From the NCBI GenBank assembly GCA_963708165.1, contig OY970187.1, positions 620,001 through 684,000 on the forward strand: a DNA stretch of 64,000 bases. Direction: 5' to 3'. This document shows positions 43,677 through 54,000 of this stretch, in pieces; the first letter of the stretch is position 1; each line of letters opens with the position of its first letter. Below the pieces are notes generated by a model that was not told where the DNA came from, did no database searches, and saw only the letters and a program-made list of their open reading frames with translations. Both the position numbers and the translations under genes were made by a program. The DNA comes from Rubricoccus sp963708165. Its GTDB lineage: Bacteria; Bacteroidota; Rhodothermia; Rhodothermales; Rubricoccaceae.

Positions 43677-43833
43677 AGCAGTGGGCCGATGGTGGCCAGT
43701 TTGTGCGTGTGCAAAGGTACGGACGGCCTCTGGCGAGGCTCCCGATCCACCGCGACTTCGCACGCATGGGTCTCGCGAGCGGCGAAGCCTCTGGCGCCAG
43801 AGGCGTAGTTTCGCACACGCCAACACACCCCAG

Positions 43834-44871
43834 ATGCCCCTCACTCGCGACGACATCCTCGCCTGGCCCAAAGCCGAGCTCCACTGCCACCTGGACGGCT
43901 CGCTGCGGCTCTCCACCATGCTCGACCTCGCGCGCGAGCAAGGCAAGCTCGACCTCCTCCCTGCCGATACTGAGGAGGGCATGGCGGACGAGCTCCAGAA
44001 GATCGACCGCAGCGCCACGCTAGAGGAGTACCTCGCGTGGTTTGGCTACTCGATCCCGCTGATGCAGACCCGCGACGCGCTGCACCGCATCGCCTACGAG
44101 CTCGCGGAGGATGCCGCACAAGAAAACGTGCGGTACATGGAGGTCCGCTACGGCCCGGTTCTGCACACCGACGAAGGCCTCACGATGTGGCAGGTCAACG
44201 ACGCCGTGCTGGCGGGACTCGCCGATGCCGAGCGCGACCACGGCATCAAAACCGGACTCATCGTCTGCGGTCTGCGTGACCGGCGCGAAAGCGCGAGCCT
44301 GGCGCAGGCCGAGCTCGCTGCCAGCTACCGCGACCGCGGCGTGCTCGGCTTCGACCTCGCCGGAGGCGAGAGTGGCAACCCCGCCGAGATGCACGGCGCG
44401 GCATTCTACCTCGCGCGGAAGGAACTGCTCAACATCACCGTCCACGCGGGCGAGAGCTTTGGCCCGGCCAGCATCCGGCAGGCGCTGTTCAAGTGCGGCG
44501 CGCACCGCATCGGCCACGGCGTGACGCTGGGCCAGGACCCCGAGCTCCTGCGCTACTTCGTGGACCGCCAGATCCCGCTGGAAGTCTGCCCCACGAGCAA
44601 CGTGCAGACGCACGTGGTGGCGAGCTACGAGGCGCACCCGGTCGCGGAGTACTGCCGCGCAGGCGTGCCGGTGACGATCAACACCGACAACCGCCTCTTC
44701 TCGCACACGACGGTCACAGACGAGCTCTGGCTCGCCCACACGCGCTGCGGCATCCCCGCCGACGCTCTCCGCGAGATCGCGCTCAACGGCTTCCGCTACG
44801 CCTTTCTGCCGTGGCCCGAGAAGCAGTCGCTCCTCTCCCAGGTCACCCGCGAGCTCGCGGGCGAGGCCTAG
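43834..44871 (+). CDS. add: Adenosine deaminase
   Basis: The 345-residue amidohydrolase converts adenosine to inosine. Zinc ligands appear in HCHLDGS (His17 and His19), the catalytic Glu and His in TVHAGES near 205-210, RIGHGV near 232, and the late Asp in INTDNRLFSHT near 287. Length matches the family. ATG at 43834 gives MPLTRDDILAWPKAELHCH. The stop is followed immediately by CCTCTGGCG and, 12 bp on, by the next lipoprotein gene on the same strand. Confidence 0.95.
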   Translation: MPLTRDDILAWPKAELHCHLDGSLRLSTMLDLAREQGKLDLLPADTEEGMADELQKIDRSATLEEYLAWFGYSIPLMQTRDALHRIAYELAEDAAQENVRYMEVRYGPVLHTDEGLTMWQVNDAVLAGLADAERDHGIKTGLIVCGLRDRRESASLAQAELAASYRDRGVLGFDLAGGESGNPAEMHGAAFYLARKELLNITVHAGESFGPASIRQALFKCGAHRIGHGVTLGQDPELLRYFVDRQIPLEVCPTSNVQTHVVASYEAHPVAEYCRAGVPVTINTDNRLFSHTTVTDELWLAHTRCGIPADALREIALNGFRYAFLPWPEKQSLLSQVTRELAGEA

Positions 44872-44882
44872 CCTCTGGCGCG

Positions 44883-45630
44883 ATGCCTCGGTTTCTCTCG
44901 CTTCCCCTTCTCGCTCTTCTGTTTGCCGCGTGCGCCGACGCGCCCGAGACCACTCCCGCCACGCCAGAGGCCTCTAGGGAGACCGTCTCCGGCTTCGACG
45001 CGCAGGGGTGGCTGGCGGAGGCGAGGGGGCTGCGGGTCGATGCTGTGGGCTTCGAAGCGCCAGAGGACGAAATGGACGACCCTGGGCAAAGTGAGGCCGA
45101 AACGCTGCGCGCACAAGCGCTCGCTGCCGAACTGGACGAGGCGGTCGGGTGGAGACGCGCCTGCGACACGCTATATCGACGAGGACGGCGCGCCCGTCTA
45201 CGAGCCCACCGCGCCCGAGGACGCGCACTGGGCGCGCGGCACGCTCGACGTCGGCCTGGTGACAGAGACGGAAGCCGTGGTGGCGGTGACCTGCTCGTTC
45301 GGTGCCTACCAGGGTTACTACGCCCTCGTTCACATCCGCGGCGACCGCGCCACGCTGCTCCGCGCCCCTGCGACCAGCGAAACCGGACAGCCGATGGACG
45401 CCTCCGACGCCACCTTCTCGACGCCCTCCTGGGACCGCCTCTCAGACCGCATCCTCACCACCTTCGGCCTCGCCAGAGGCCTCGGTGACTGCGGCATCTA
45501 CGCCACCTACGCGCTCGCCTCTGGCGACGCGATGGAGCTCAGCGAAGTGCGCCAGCGCGAGTGCGGAGCCGACACCCCCGACGACCTGCCTCCGCCAGAG
45601 GCGTGGCCCGTCGTGTACACCGCCGACTGA
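44883..45630 (+). CDS. Hypothetical lipoprotein (frameshifted)
   Basis: The first frame starts with a signal peptide and lipobox FAAC, then a Thr/Pro linker and helical part up to WRRACDT. The second frame continues with YIDEDGAPVYEPTAPED and a globular domain (TEAVVAVTCSFGAYQGYYAL, then FGLARGLGDCGIYATYAL) ending PVVYTAD. One extra C at about 45171 causes the break (GACACG then C then TATATC). The combined product is about 249 residues. No family was recognised. It ends 4 bp before aroA, so the two may be cotranscribed after add. Confidence 0.75.
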
Positions 45631-45634
45631 CCAC

Positions 45635-46930
45635 ATGACCGTTACCGTCCACCCCGCCCCCGCCCTCGCCGGATCGCCGGTGCTGCCGCCCGACAAGTCC
45701 ATCGCGCACCGCGCGGCCATCTTTGCCGCGCTCGCCTCTGGCGAGAGTGAGATCGTCGGCTTTTCCAGCGCCGAGGACCCGCAAAGCACACTCTCGTGCC
45801 TGCGCCAACTCGGCGTCGAGATGGAGGAGCGGGACGACAGCCTGTTCATCACCGGGCGCGGTCCGGACGGTCTCCGAGCGCCAGAGGCTGCGTTGGACTG
45901 CGGCAACTCCGGGACCACGATGCGGCTTCTGGCGGGCGTGCTTGCGGGTCTCCCGTTCGAGAGCGTGCTCATCGGCGACGCGTCGCTCTCTGGCCGTCCG
46001 ATGGAGCGCATCGCAGCGCCGCTGCGCGAGATGGGCGCCGACATCACGCTCACCGACGGCCACGCACCCATCACGATCCGCGGTCGCGAGCTGACACCCA
46101 TCACGTACCGCCTCCCGGTCGCGAGCGCGCAGGTCAAAAGCGCCGTGCTCCTTGCGGGCCTCTCCGCCAGAGGCGAGACGACCGTGATCGAGACCGAGCC
46201 CTCGCGCGATCACACCGAGCGAATGCTGGGCCTGGATGCCATCGACTTCGACGGCGAGCGCCACGTGAGCATCGAGGGCGGGCGCACGATTCTCGCGCGG
46301 CTCCGCGTCGTGCCCAAGGATGTGTCGGCGGCCGCCTTCTTCCTCGTCGCAGGCTCACTCTCCGAAGACGGCGTGATCGAGCTGCCGAGCGTCGGCATGA
46401 ACCCCAGCCGGACCGCACTCATCGACGTACTCGGCGCGATGGGCGCCAAGATCCGCGCCACACACGAGCGCGACTACGCAGGCGAGCCTCTGGCGAATCT
46501 CTCCGTGCAACCCTCTGGCGGTCTCGTGAGCGTAGAGATCGGTGGCGCGATCATCCCCAACCTGATCGACGAGATCCCCGTTCTGGCCGTCGCCGCGGCG
46601 CACGCCAACGGCCGCACCGTCATCCGCGATGCGGCCGAGCTCCGCGTCAAGGAAACCGACCGCATCGAGGTCACCGCCGAGTTTCTCCGCGCGATGGGGG
46701 CGCAGATCGAAGAACTCCCGGACGGCCTCGTCATCGAGGGCGGCACGCCTCTTCGGGGCGCCGAGGTTCACGCCAGAGGCGATCATCGCATTGCGATGGC
46801 CGCCGCTATCGCCGCGCTCTCGGCCTCTGGCGCGACGACGATCCACGGCGCCGAGGCGGCATCGGTCTCGTTCCCCGGCTTCTGGGAAGCGCTGGACGCC
46901 GTCGGTGGCAGCGGGACGGTGGAGCACTAG
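45635..46930 (+). CDS. aroA: 3-phosphoshikimate 1-carboxyvinyltransferase (EPSP synthase)
   Basis: The 431-residue enzyme of the shikimate pathway joins PEP to shikimate-3-phosphate. Seen are PPDKSIAHRAAI at the N terminus (catalytic Lys, Ser-His-Arg), LDCGNSGTTMRLLAG near 88, SGRPMERI near 120, SAQVKSAVLLAGL near 165, and RVKETDR near 335. Length and two-domain order are normal. ATG at 45635 was chosen. It closely follows the lipoprotein gene. Coding copies of the iterated 10-mer are frequent. Confidence 0.97.
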   Translation: MTVTVHPAPALAGSPVLPPDKSIAHRAAIFAALASGESEIVGFSSAEDPQSTLSCLRQLGVEMEERDDSLFITGRGPDGLRAPEAALDCGNSGTTMRLLAGVLAGLPFESVLIGDASLSGRPMERIAAPLREMGADITLTDGHAPITIRGRELTPITYRLPVASAQVKSAVLLAGLSARGETTVIETEPSRDHTERMLGLDAIDFDGERHVSIEGGRTILARLRVVPKDVSAAAFFLVAGSLSEDGVIELPSVGMNPSRTALIDVLGAMGAKIRATHERDYAGEPLANLSVQPSGGLVSVEIGGAIIPNLIDEIPVLAVAAAHANGRTVIRDAAELRVKETDRIEVTAEFLRAMGAQIEELPDGLVIEGGTPLRGAEVHARGDHRIAMAAAIAALSASGATTIHGAEAASVSFPGFWEALDAVGGSGTVEH

Positions 46931-46985
46931 AGCGTCTCTAGCGCGCGGCTGGAGGCGACTTCTGGCGCCAGAGTCTCGCTGTTCT

Positions 46986-48968
46986 TTACCCCCTAACTCT
47001 AAAAGAATAGTCACGCTCGACCTCTGCCTTCGTTTTGAGGTCCCGGATGCGAATTGTCACGTCGACCTCGTCAGCGTCGGCCCATGCATCTGTTTGAAGG
47101 AGTAGAAACTGCTCAGTGCGAGAGCCAGATGTGAACGAAACGAGTTCGCCTTCGCGCGCTGTCTCTTGTGTGCGCCTCAACAAGTTCCCAAGCCGCCGAA
47201 GCACAAGTCCGTACTCGACCACAAACTGCGCAGACCCCCGTGTATCATCTAAGCCATACGCCTCAAACCGCAGAGAGATGGCCGCCCCTGGCTCGACGAT
47301 TCCATCCACGATAGCGAGGTCGCTGGACGCATCGAGAGCTACGATATCGCTCATCTCCAATCGGTCCGTCGCCAGAGGCTCCGGCTTTGTTTCCCACACA
47401 GAGGTGCGCAGGAGTGCACTCCCTTCCCCTCCCACTTGGGCGTCTATTTGGAGCGCGATGGGACAAGCCTCCTCGCATTCTACTCTGAGGGCACGTCTCC
47501 CCACAAACGTACCCCCTCCACGCGTCCACCGCACACGGACTGAATCGGCGATCCGTCGCTGCAACGTCTGAGGTGCCTTCACGAGGGTAGCGACAAGGTC
47601 GTGCGACTGCCCTTGCACACCGACCGCTTGCCACCATATCTCAGTTTCCGTCTGACCTCCCTGCTTCAGAAATCGGGCCGCAAAAACGCTAGCGTCCAAA
47701 CGGCGCACCCCGTCCAGGAGCGAAGTAGACGAAGCCGGTTCACTCTCCAAGCGTCTCTGGCGCAACCCCGACTCAGCCGAATTCATTTGTTGGCTGAGTT
47801 GGCGAAGAGCCGCTCCGGGACTTTGAGATTGCCTACCAGATTCTGCATATCTCTGAAGGTCTGCCCACATCTGCCCATATCCAGTCTCAATCGTTGCCAA
47901 CTGACTATAGATTGTGCGAGCCGCTGCTAAAGCGACGAGCGCCCGTTGTTGATCCCGATTTGTTTTCCCTACAACAGATCGGAGGGAAGACGGCACGAGT
48001 TCGCTACTCGTACTGAGTTTGTACACCCCATCTCGTTCGATGAAGATATACGTCCGAGCTTCTGTATTGCCGCCATACACCCAGACCTCATTGTCTGGGA
48101 AATCGGAGCGGGATAATGAGAGTCCGCTACGTGCAAGCTCGCGTACAAATCCCGAATCGTTAAACCGAACGCTACGGTTCTTCAATGGGCTTCCGAACCG
48201 AACATAAATGTCCCCCCTATCATCATATCCTTCAAGTCGGCGCGGCTCAGGATATGAACCCATGGCATAACGCACTCGTCTAGCATGTTCGTCGACCCGC
48301 TCATTCCGAGCTGTTCCGGGTAAAGGGTCCTCCGATCTCCACCAGGCAAGCAATCGGTCTGCACCGCCAGAGGCGATGCCGCGGCGCGGACTTCCATCCA
48401 CAAATGAGCGCCTCCGCACACTATCTGGCACAATTGAGCCTATTTGAACGAGCACTCGACTACGAGCTTTTCGCACAGGGAGTGCAGGGTCATCGTCGAG
48501 AAGTAATGCTCTAAAGGCTGTCGAGTCCTCAAGCGCGCTCCCGAGCGTAGCAGCGATCCACCTTGCGGCAATAGGCCCCATCGCGAGTGCCCTCGGTGTT
48601 GGTGCGACGCGCACAGCCTCCTCCCAAACGCGAATAGCCTCTAGCGCGTCGTCGTCCCGCTCATGAGCGACGCCTAACCATTCAGTCGCAAATCCCCTCT
48701 TTGGTAACAAGCACTGCGAATCGACACGCACGGACTCTTGGAGGGACTCTATCGCTCTCTCTATGTCGTCAGAGGCAAGTGCTCCAAGTCCCGAGTTAAA
48801 CGCCTGCTGGCACTCGCTAGACGCCGCCTTCGATGGTACGGGTTCGACCTCGTCACGAAGGATGCTACTGGTACTGCACCCAGAAACAGCCAGAACGGCG
48901 AGTATGACGCAAGCCTTAACCACTATCCTATACAAAAATACGTGCGGGCTGGAGATCCAGGTCCGCAC
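46986..48968 (-). CDS. GWxTD-domain TPR lipoprotein
   Basis: The 660-residue product has a signal peptide with lipobox AVSGC, then a TPR-like helical part (about 45-135, with ALASDDIERAIESLQESVRV). A GWxTD-type region follows at about 200-330, reading AWWRSEDPLPGTARNER, then RVRYAMGSYPE and DDRGDIYVRFGSP. A coiled, Gln/Arg-rich part is next and a beta-rich C-terminal domain ends the protein. Start choice is uncertain: GTG 48968 gives the longest form, GTG 48923 places the signal peptide at the N terminus. It is the last gene of the susC-susD-Calx-beta operon, 24 bp after the previous stop. GC is lower than in the flanks. GWxTD protein function is unknown. Confidence 0.8.
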   Translation of the reverse strand: MRTWISSPHVFLYRIVVKACVILAVLAVSGCSTSSILRDEVEPVPSKAASSECQQAFNSGLGALASDDIERAIESLQESVRVDSQCLLPKRGFATEWLGVAHERDDDALEAIRVWEEAVRVAPTPRALAMGPIAARWIAATLGSALEDSTAFRALLLDDDPALPVRKARSRVLVQIGSIVPDSVRRRSFVDGSPRRGIASGGADRLLAWWRSEDPLPGTARNERVDEHARRVRYAMGSYPEPRRLEGYDDRGDIYVRFGSPLKNRSVRFNDSGFVRELARSGLSLSRSDFPDNEVWVYGGNTEARTYIFIERDGVYKLSTSSELVPSSLRSVVGKTNRDQQRALVALAAARTIYSQLATIETGYGQMWADLQRYAESGRQSQSPGAALRQLSQQMNSAESGLRQRRLESEPASSTSLLDGVRRLDASVFAARFLKQGGQTETEIWWQAVGVQGQSHDLVATLVKAPQTLQRRIADSVRVRWTRGGGTFVGRRALRVECEEACPIALQIDAQVGGEGSALLRTSVWETKPEPLATDRLEMSDIVALDASSDLAIVDGIVEPGAAISLRFEAYGLDDTRGSAQFVVEYGLVLRRLGNLLRRTQETAREGELVSFTSGSRTEQFLLLQTDAWADADEVDVTIRIRDLKTKAEVERDYSFRVRG

Positions 48969-48992
48969 GTAAAATATAACCAGAACAGTCCA

Positions 48993-49457
48993 CTATTCGT
49001 CGTCGCCGATTGTGAGTACAAAATCATCAAAATTATCTGCCCCTTCAATCGAGCCATCCGAAGTCCCAGCGAGTTCCATGACGACAGTCTTTGGTCCGTC
49101 GTCGTCTGAGTCGTTGATCACTTCAATCATTAGCATACCTGAGCTAGAGTTGGCTGGGATAGTGACTTGGGCGCCGTTGGGGAAAGAGTAGTCTGTGCCG
49201 GCAATTGCGGATGATGCAGCGTCGACTGTCACCTCCACAACGATGTCAGACGCTTGCTGAGGCCCAATGAGGTTTACAGTCAGTCCAACTGTACCCTCAT
49301 CCTCGTCAACTGATCTGCTATACGGGCCACCAGGCACCTGAGCAAACTCGACAAATGTCGGGCCATCATAGGGGCCGGCTACCGTCTCGAAGCACCCGGC
49401 AAAAGGGATCACGATACCCAGCGCCAGTGCAGAAGTAGTAAGAGTTCGGAGGTTCAT
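48993..49457 (-). CDS. Calx-beta-like lipoprotein
   Basis: The 154-residue product has a signal peptide with lipobox PFAGC (near residue 20). The mature part looks like a single Calx-beta immunoglobulin-like sandwich: TFVEFAQ, SVDEDEGTVGLTVNL, DIVVEVTVDAASSAIAGTDY, VTIPANSSSGMLMIEVINDSD (segments given separately). It ends in acidic residues. ATG at 49457 was preferred over one 23 codons earlier, since it starts the signal peptide. Position in the operon between susD and the GWxTD gene suggests a cell-surface accessory lipoprotein of the SusCD system. No enzymatic features are seen. Confidence 0.75.
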   Translation of the reverse strand: MNLRTLTTSALALGIVIPFAGCFETVAGPYDGPTFVEFAQVPGGPYSRSVDEDEGTVGLTVNLIGPQQASDIVVEVTVDAASSAIAGTDYSFPNGAQVTIPANSSSGMLMIEVINDSDDDGPKTVVMELAGTSDGSIEGADNFDDFVLTIGDDE

Positions 49458-49486
49458 GTCTTTTAAGAGGTATGGTATCAAGCGAC

Positions 49487-49509
49487 CCCGGAGGCTATTC
49501 GACTCCGGG
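49487..49509 (-). terminator. Hairpin just downstream of susD
   Basis: On the minus strand CCCGGAG pairs with CTCCGGG around a 9-nt loop in the 65-bp susD-to-Calx-beta gap. There is no T-tract. It might stabilise the upstream mRNA or attenuate transcription. Confidence 0.4.
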
Positions 49510-49522
49510 ATCAGCTGAGAGA

Positions 49523-50956
49523 TCAAACAGGGTAGCCTGGATTCTGAACCAGAACGGGGCTATCAGCCACCTCACCTGTCGGTAGAGGAGCTAAAATCCG
49601 GAAGTCCGAATATGGTAGAACCTCTAGAGGAGTTTGTGGCTTCGGAATGGCCAGGCCTCGGCGTTTGAGGTCGAAGAACCGGTGCCCCTCGAACGCAAAT
49701 TCTAGGCGACGCTCACGGAGTACCTGATCTACAATGTCACTACCTGAGTAGTCGCTCAAGCCTCTGGCGTTGCGAAGAGTGTTGAGCGCATTGAGAGCGC
49801 CTGAAGTGTTGCCCTGCTCAGCCCGAGCCTCAGCAAGAATGAGATACATCTCAGACACGCGGAGAACCGGTGCACGGTCAACATCCTGAGCGGTCGTTCC
49901 TTGGTATTTCAAGCTATACGTTAGATCCTCTCCTCCAAACGTGCCGGCTGCGTACAACGCTCGGCGGGCATCGTCGTCTTCATGGGCATCAACAAGGTCC
50001 TGCGTTGCCAGAGCGTCAAAGAAACCACCACGGGTGGGATCCGTGAGGGATTGTAGCGATGCGTTAACGCCCGTTACGTTTCCATCTGTACTGACAGTGA
50101 AACCGACCTCGAAGATCGATTCAGGGTGAGAAACTTGAGACCACGCAGCAAGAAGTGCGGAACCGTCACTATCAGAGTTCACCAGAGTTTTCGACGTCGC
50201 CGCTAGCGCGGAGTTTGCATCGGACTCAGCCTGCGACCAGTTTTGCAGGTACAAGTTGACACGCGCTCTTAGAGCGATGACCGAAGCCTCGGTGGCGAAC
50301 AAGGAAGAATTGGCGTCTCGCTCATTACCGTTGAGAAGAGACGCTGCCTCGTTCAAATCAGAAAGGACGAGATTATAAACCTCCACGTTCGTAGAACGTG
50401 CGCGGAAATCCGCGCTCTCAAGATCAGCTGTGGGCTCTGTCCGAATGATAGCACTCAGGTTGAACCCACCCACTTCGCGACCCGGCTCGTATCCTTTTGT
50501 TCGAGCCAGGTCGAAATAGTTTAGAGCACGTATGAAATACGCCTCGCCTAGTATCTGATCCCTGTCATCTTGAGTCGCTGTAGCGTCCTCAACGTCGCCG
50601 ACACCGTCAATGACGATGTTCATCGCATTAATTGCGCTATAGTGACCAGCCCATCTGTTCACATGGGTACCGATAGCGTTGTCTACAAACCCCGGGTACC
50701 TGTTAGAGGTACTGTTCGGAACCTGAATATTATCCGCTAGTGCGTCCGGAGCGAGCAGGTACTGCTGCCCGTAGTGGGCCTCATCTTGCAAGGCGTCATA
50801 GCCCCGTATGAGTAGTGAGCCGTAGCCGTCAACATTATTAAGAGCTTGGCCTGGTGAGATTTCCTGCGGGTTGTTGACTCTATCAACAACGTCGCAGCCC
50901 GATAGAGTGAGGCCAAAGCTTAGAACAGCTGTGGCAAGTGTCTTTCGAAGTGTCAT
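49523..50956 (-). CDS. SusD/RagB-family nutrient-binding outer-membrane lipoprotein
   Basis: The 477-residue lipoprotein (lipobox LSGC near residue 18) has the SusD helical fold: ALNNVDGYGSLLIRGYDAL, GEAYFIRALNYFDLARTKG, RARVNLYLQNWSQAESDAN, and the C-terminal MYLILAEARAEQGN with ALNTLRNARG and RRLEFAFEGHRFFDLKRRG. SusD caps the SusC transporter and captures substrate at the cell surface. ATG at 50956 fits. It follows susC by 91 bp, separated by a 10-bp-stem hairpin that may reduce its transcript level. Substrate cannot be read from the sequence. Confidence 0.93.
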   Translation of the reverse strand: MTLRKTLATAVLSFGLTLSGCDVVDRVNNPQEISPGQALNNVDGYGSLLIRGYDALQDEAHYGQQYLLAPDALADNIQVPNSTSNRYPGFVDNAIGTHVNRWAGHYSAINAMNIVIDGVGDVEDATATQDDRDQILGEAYFIRALNYFDLARTKGYEPGREVGGFNLSAIIRTEPTADLESADFRARSTNVEVYNLVLSDLNEAASLLNGNERDANSSLFATEASVIALRARVNLYLQNWSQAESDANSALAATSKTLVNSDSDGSALLAAWSQVSHPESIFEVGFTVSTDGNVTGVNASLQSLTDPTRGGFFDALATQDLVDAHEDDDARRALYAAGTFGGEDLTYSLKYQGTTAQDVDRAPVLRVSEMYLILAEARAEQGNTSGALNALNTLRNARGLSDYSGSDIVDQVLRERRLEFAFEGHRFFDLKRRGLAIPKPQTPLEVLPYSDFRILAPLPTGEVADSPVLVQNPGYPV

Positions 50957-50976
50957 ATCAGCGTCGGATTTCTATA

Positions 50977-51005
50977 GCGAGTGAGGCATTTGGCACCTCA
51001 CTCGC
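50977..51005 (-). terminator. susC-susD intergenic hairpin (attenuator candidate)
   Basis: GCGAGTGAGG and CCTCACTCGC form a perfect 10-bp stem with a 9-nt loop, 20 bp upstream of the susD start region. No strong T-tract follows on the minus strand, so it may be a weak terminator or mRNA stability element. Confidence 0.55.
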
Positions 51006-51047
51006 TGGATTCGTCTTACGAGGGGAAAGTGATTCTTTCAGTTTGGT

Positions 51048-54000
51048 CTAGAAGCCAACTGAAAGGCCACCGATGATCCGACGGCTCTGTGGGTACTGGC
51101 CAAGAGCAGTACCAACGAGCTCCGGGTCAGCATCCGTAAACTCTGTCCATGTGACGAGATTCTCACCCTGCAGATAGATCCGCGCGCTACGAAGCGTATT
51201 GGCGAGGAATCGTCTTGGAACCTGAAAGCTCAGCGTCAACTGCTTGAGGCGAAGGTAAGAGGCGTCCTCTATGAATCGGCTCGTAAAGGCACGGTCATTG
51301 GTTCCATCAGCGTACACCGCGCCCTGAATAGGAGCAGGAACGGCAGTGATGTCGCCAGGCTGCTGCCAGCGGTCGAGGACACGTGTGCTCTTGTTGAAGT
51401 CAAAGCTGACGTCCGAGAAGAATGCGTTGTTGTTGAGCGTCCGGCGGCCGTAGTCGTACTGAAGGAAAGCGTCGAGAGATACTGGACCGATAGCGAGCGA
51501 GCTACCGAAGCCACCGAAGTAATCCGCATCGGTGTTTCCCCACAGAGGCTGGTCTTCTACAGCGATATCGCCTGGGTTGTACGTCAGGTCCCCGTACTCA
51601 TACTCGTTGTTCTCCCTGTCGTACGTCGTCTCGTAGTACATCGGGCGGCCATTGGCCGGGTTCACACCTGCATACGCAGGGTACCGGTACTGGGCAGGAG
51701 ATTCGCCGACTCGATAAACGATCGCTCCAAATGCAAGATCGTCTTGGAAACCGTCCTCATCGAGGTCGGTCCCGAGGAGGTCTCGCACCTCAGTGTCCTG
51801 AACAGCGATATTAAATGTCGTTGTCCAGCGCACGGGTCCTGCGTCAACGTTTACAGTGTTGATTGCAAACTCGATTCCCTGAGCACCGATCGTTCCGATG
51901 TTGGCTAGGATGCCGTCGAAGCCACTGTCACCAGGGAGAGGCCGGTTGAGCAAAAGCTGATCGGTCGTCCGGTCGTAAGCATCAACGGCGCCATAGACGC
52001 GGCCACCAAAGAGGCCGTAGTCAAGTCCGACGTTGAACTCGCTGAGTTCCTCCCAGGTTAGAAGAGCGTTGCCAAGCTCGGTCGGGACAAATCCTGGCAG
52101 ACCGTTGTACTCAGCACCAGCGCTGAAAACCTGCAGGGATTCGAAGTTGCCAATGAGCGAGTTACCAGTCGTGCCATAGCTGGCCCGAAGCTTGAGTTCG
52201 TTCACAACTCGTGAGCCACGCAGCGGTCCCAAGTTCGAAAGACGAGCGAATGCGCTAGCTGATCCAAAGAGTCCGAACCGATTGCCCTCGCCAAAGCGCG
52301 AAGATCCATCATAGCGGAGAGTACCGGCAACCTGGTATGTGTTGTCGTACGTGTACTCACTGTTACCCACAAAGCTGATAAAGCGGAACTCCGTCTTGGC
52401 ACCTGCAGCGATGGTTGGCTCTGAAGCTGAGTTAAGAGTGCGGAGGATGTCACTTGCAAAGCCAACGCCCTGCAGAAGAATGTCATCCTCGAAGCCGCGA
52501 CGGTACTCGACGACGCCGAGAGTATTGACCGAGTGGTTTTCAGCAAACAGCTCGCTCCACTGTAGAGACTGGCTGAGGTTGAACTCAAGCGTTCGCTGAC
52601 CACGCTGAGTCAGTCGACCGGGAACACCACCTTCACCCTGACCAGCGTACCGTGGGTTGAGTGGGTTGTTATAGTTCTCCTCGGCGCCGTCTCCGAAGTT
52701 GACGCCGGCATAGCTTCTGGCGAGGAAATTGTACGGCAGGTCCAGGTTGGCGGCCACATTTCCGATGATTCGAACGATGTCCGAGTTGCGATCGTCGAGC
52801 GTCTCTTGCGCAATGGGGTTGTACGAGAATGTCCCGTTGGGCGTAAAGTTGAATCCGCTCTCTGGGTTACCCACCTCGTTGTAAACCGCCGTCGTAGGAG
52901 GGATAAACTGCGCGGACCAGTACGGGCTGTTGATGAACGCACCACCGCCAATGGTGCCGCGGTAGGTGGAGTTCGAAAGGTTGATGCTAGACTCGAACTG
53001 AAGCAAGTCGGAAGCAGAGTGGTCCAGGTTGAGGCGGAGACCATACTGCCGAAAGTCTGATGCAAGGACTTGGCCTTCATCGTTCGCGTACCGGCCCAGA
53101 ACGAAGAAACGTGTCCGCTCGTTGCCGCCGCGCGCACTCATGGAGTACTGCTGAGTAACACCGGTGCGGAAGATCTCGTCTTGCCAATTGGTGTCCACAA
53201 CGCGAAACTCGTTCTCGCCGATCACACCATCACCGTTAAGGTCAGCAGGCTGACGCACCTCCGCGATGTATCGGTCTGCGACGCCGTCACCATCCGTGTC
53301 CTCAGACCTGCCACCATAGGTGTTAACAGCAAACCCGATCGCCTCCCGCTCTGCGGCGGCACGGTCGAAACCGTTGCGGAGAACGAGGCGGTTGACACGT
53401 GCCTCGTAGCGATTCTCTAGGTACTGCGAGGCGTTGAGCACATCGTAGTCCTCGATACGGTCTACGGATCCAAACTGAGACGTGAAGCTGAACTCTGTCG
53501 GACCGTTGCGGCCACGCTTGGTCGTCACAAGAACAACGCCGTTGGCGGCTTGAGCGCCATAGATCGCCGTTGCGGCAGCATCCTTAAGAACCTCTATGGA
53601 CTCGATCTCTTGCGGGTTGATGGCAGCGAGCGGGTTGCTCGACGCGTTCGCGGACTCGTTGTCGTTCGAGATCTGAACGCCGTCAACGATGTAAAGTGGG
53701 TCGGAGCCGCCAGTAATAGAGGTTGCATTGCGAACACGAACCTGAATGCCCGCGCCAGGCTGCCCACTGAGGGAGGTTACGCGGACACCAGCAGCGCGGC
53801 CTTGAAGCGCGGCATCAGCGCTGCGCACGCTGAGCGTTTCAAACTCGACACCTTCGAGGAGAGAGGTAGCTCCCGTCTCGACTGGTGCTCGGCGGACGCG
53901 ATAGCCATCGACAGTGATGACATCCTGAACCTCGGGGCGAAGCACGAAATCCCGAGTGATCGTCTGGTTGGCAGCGATCGTGACAGCGCCTTCCTGAGTG

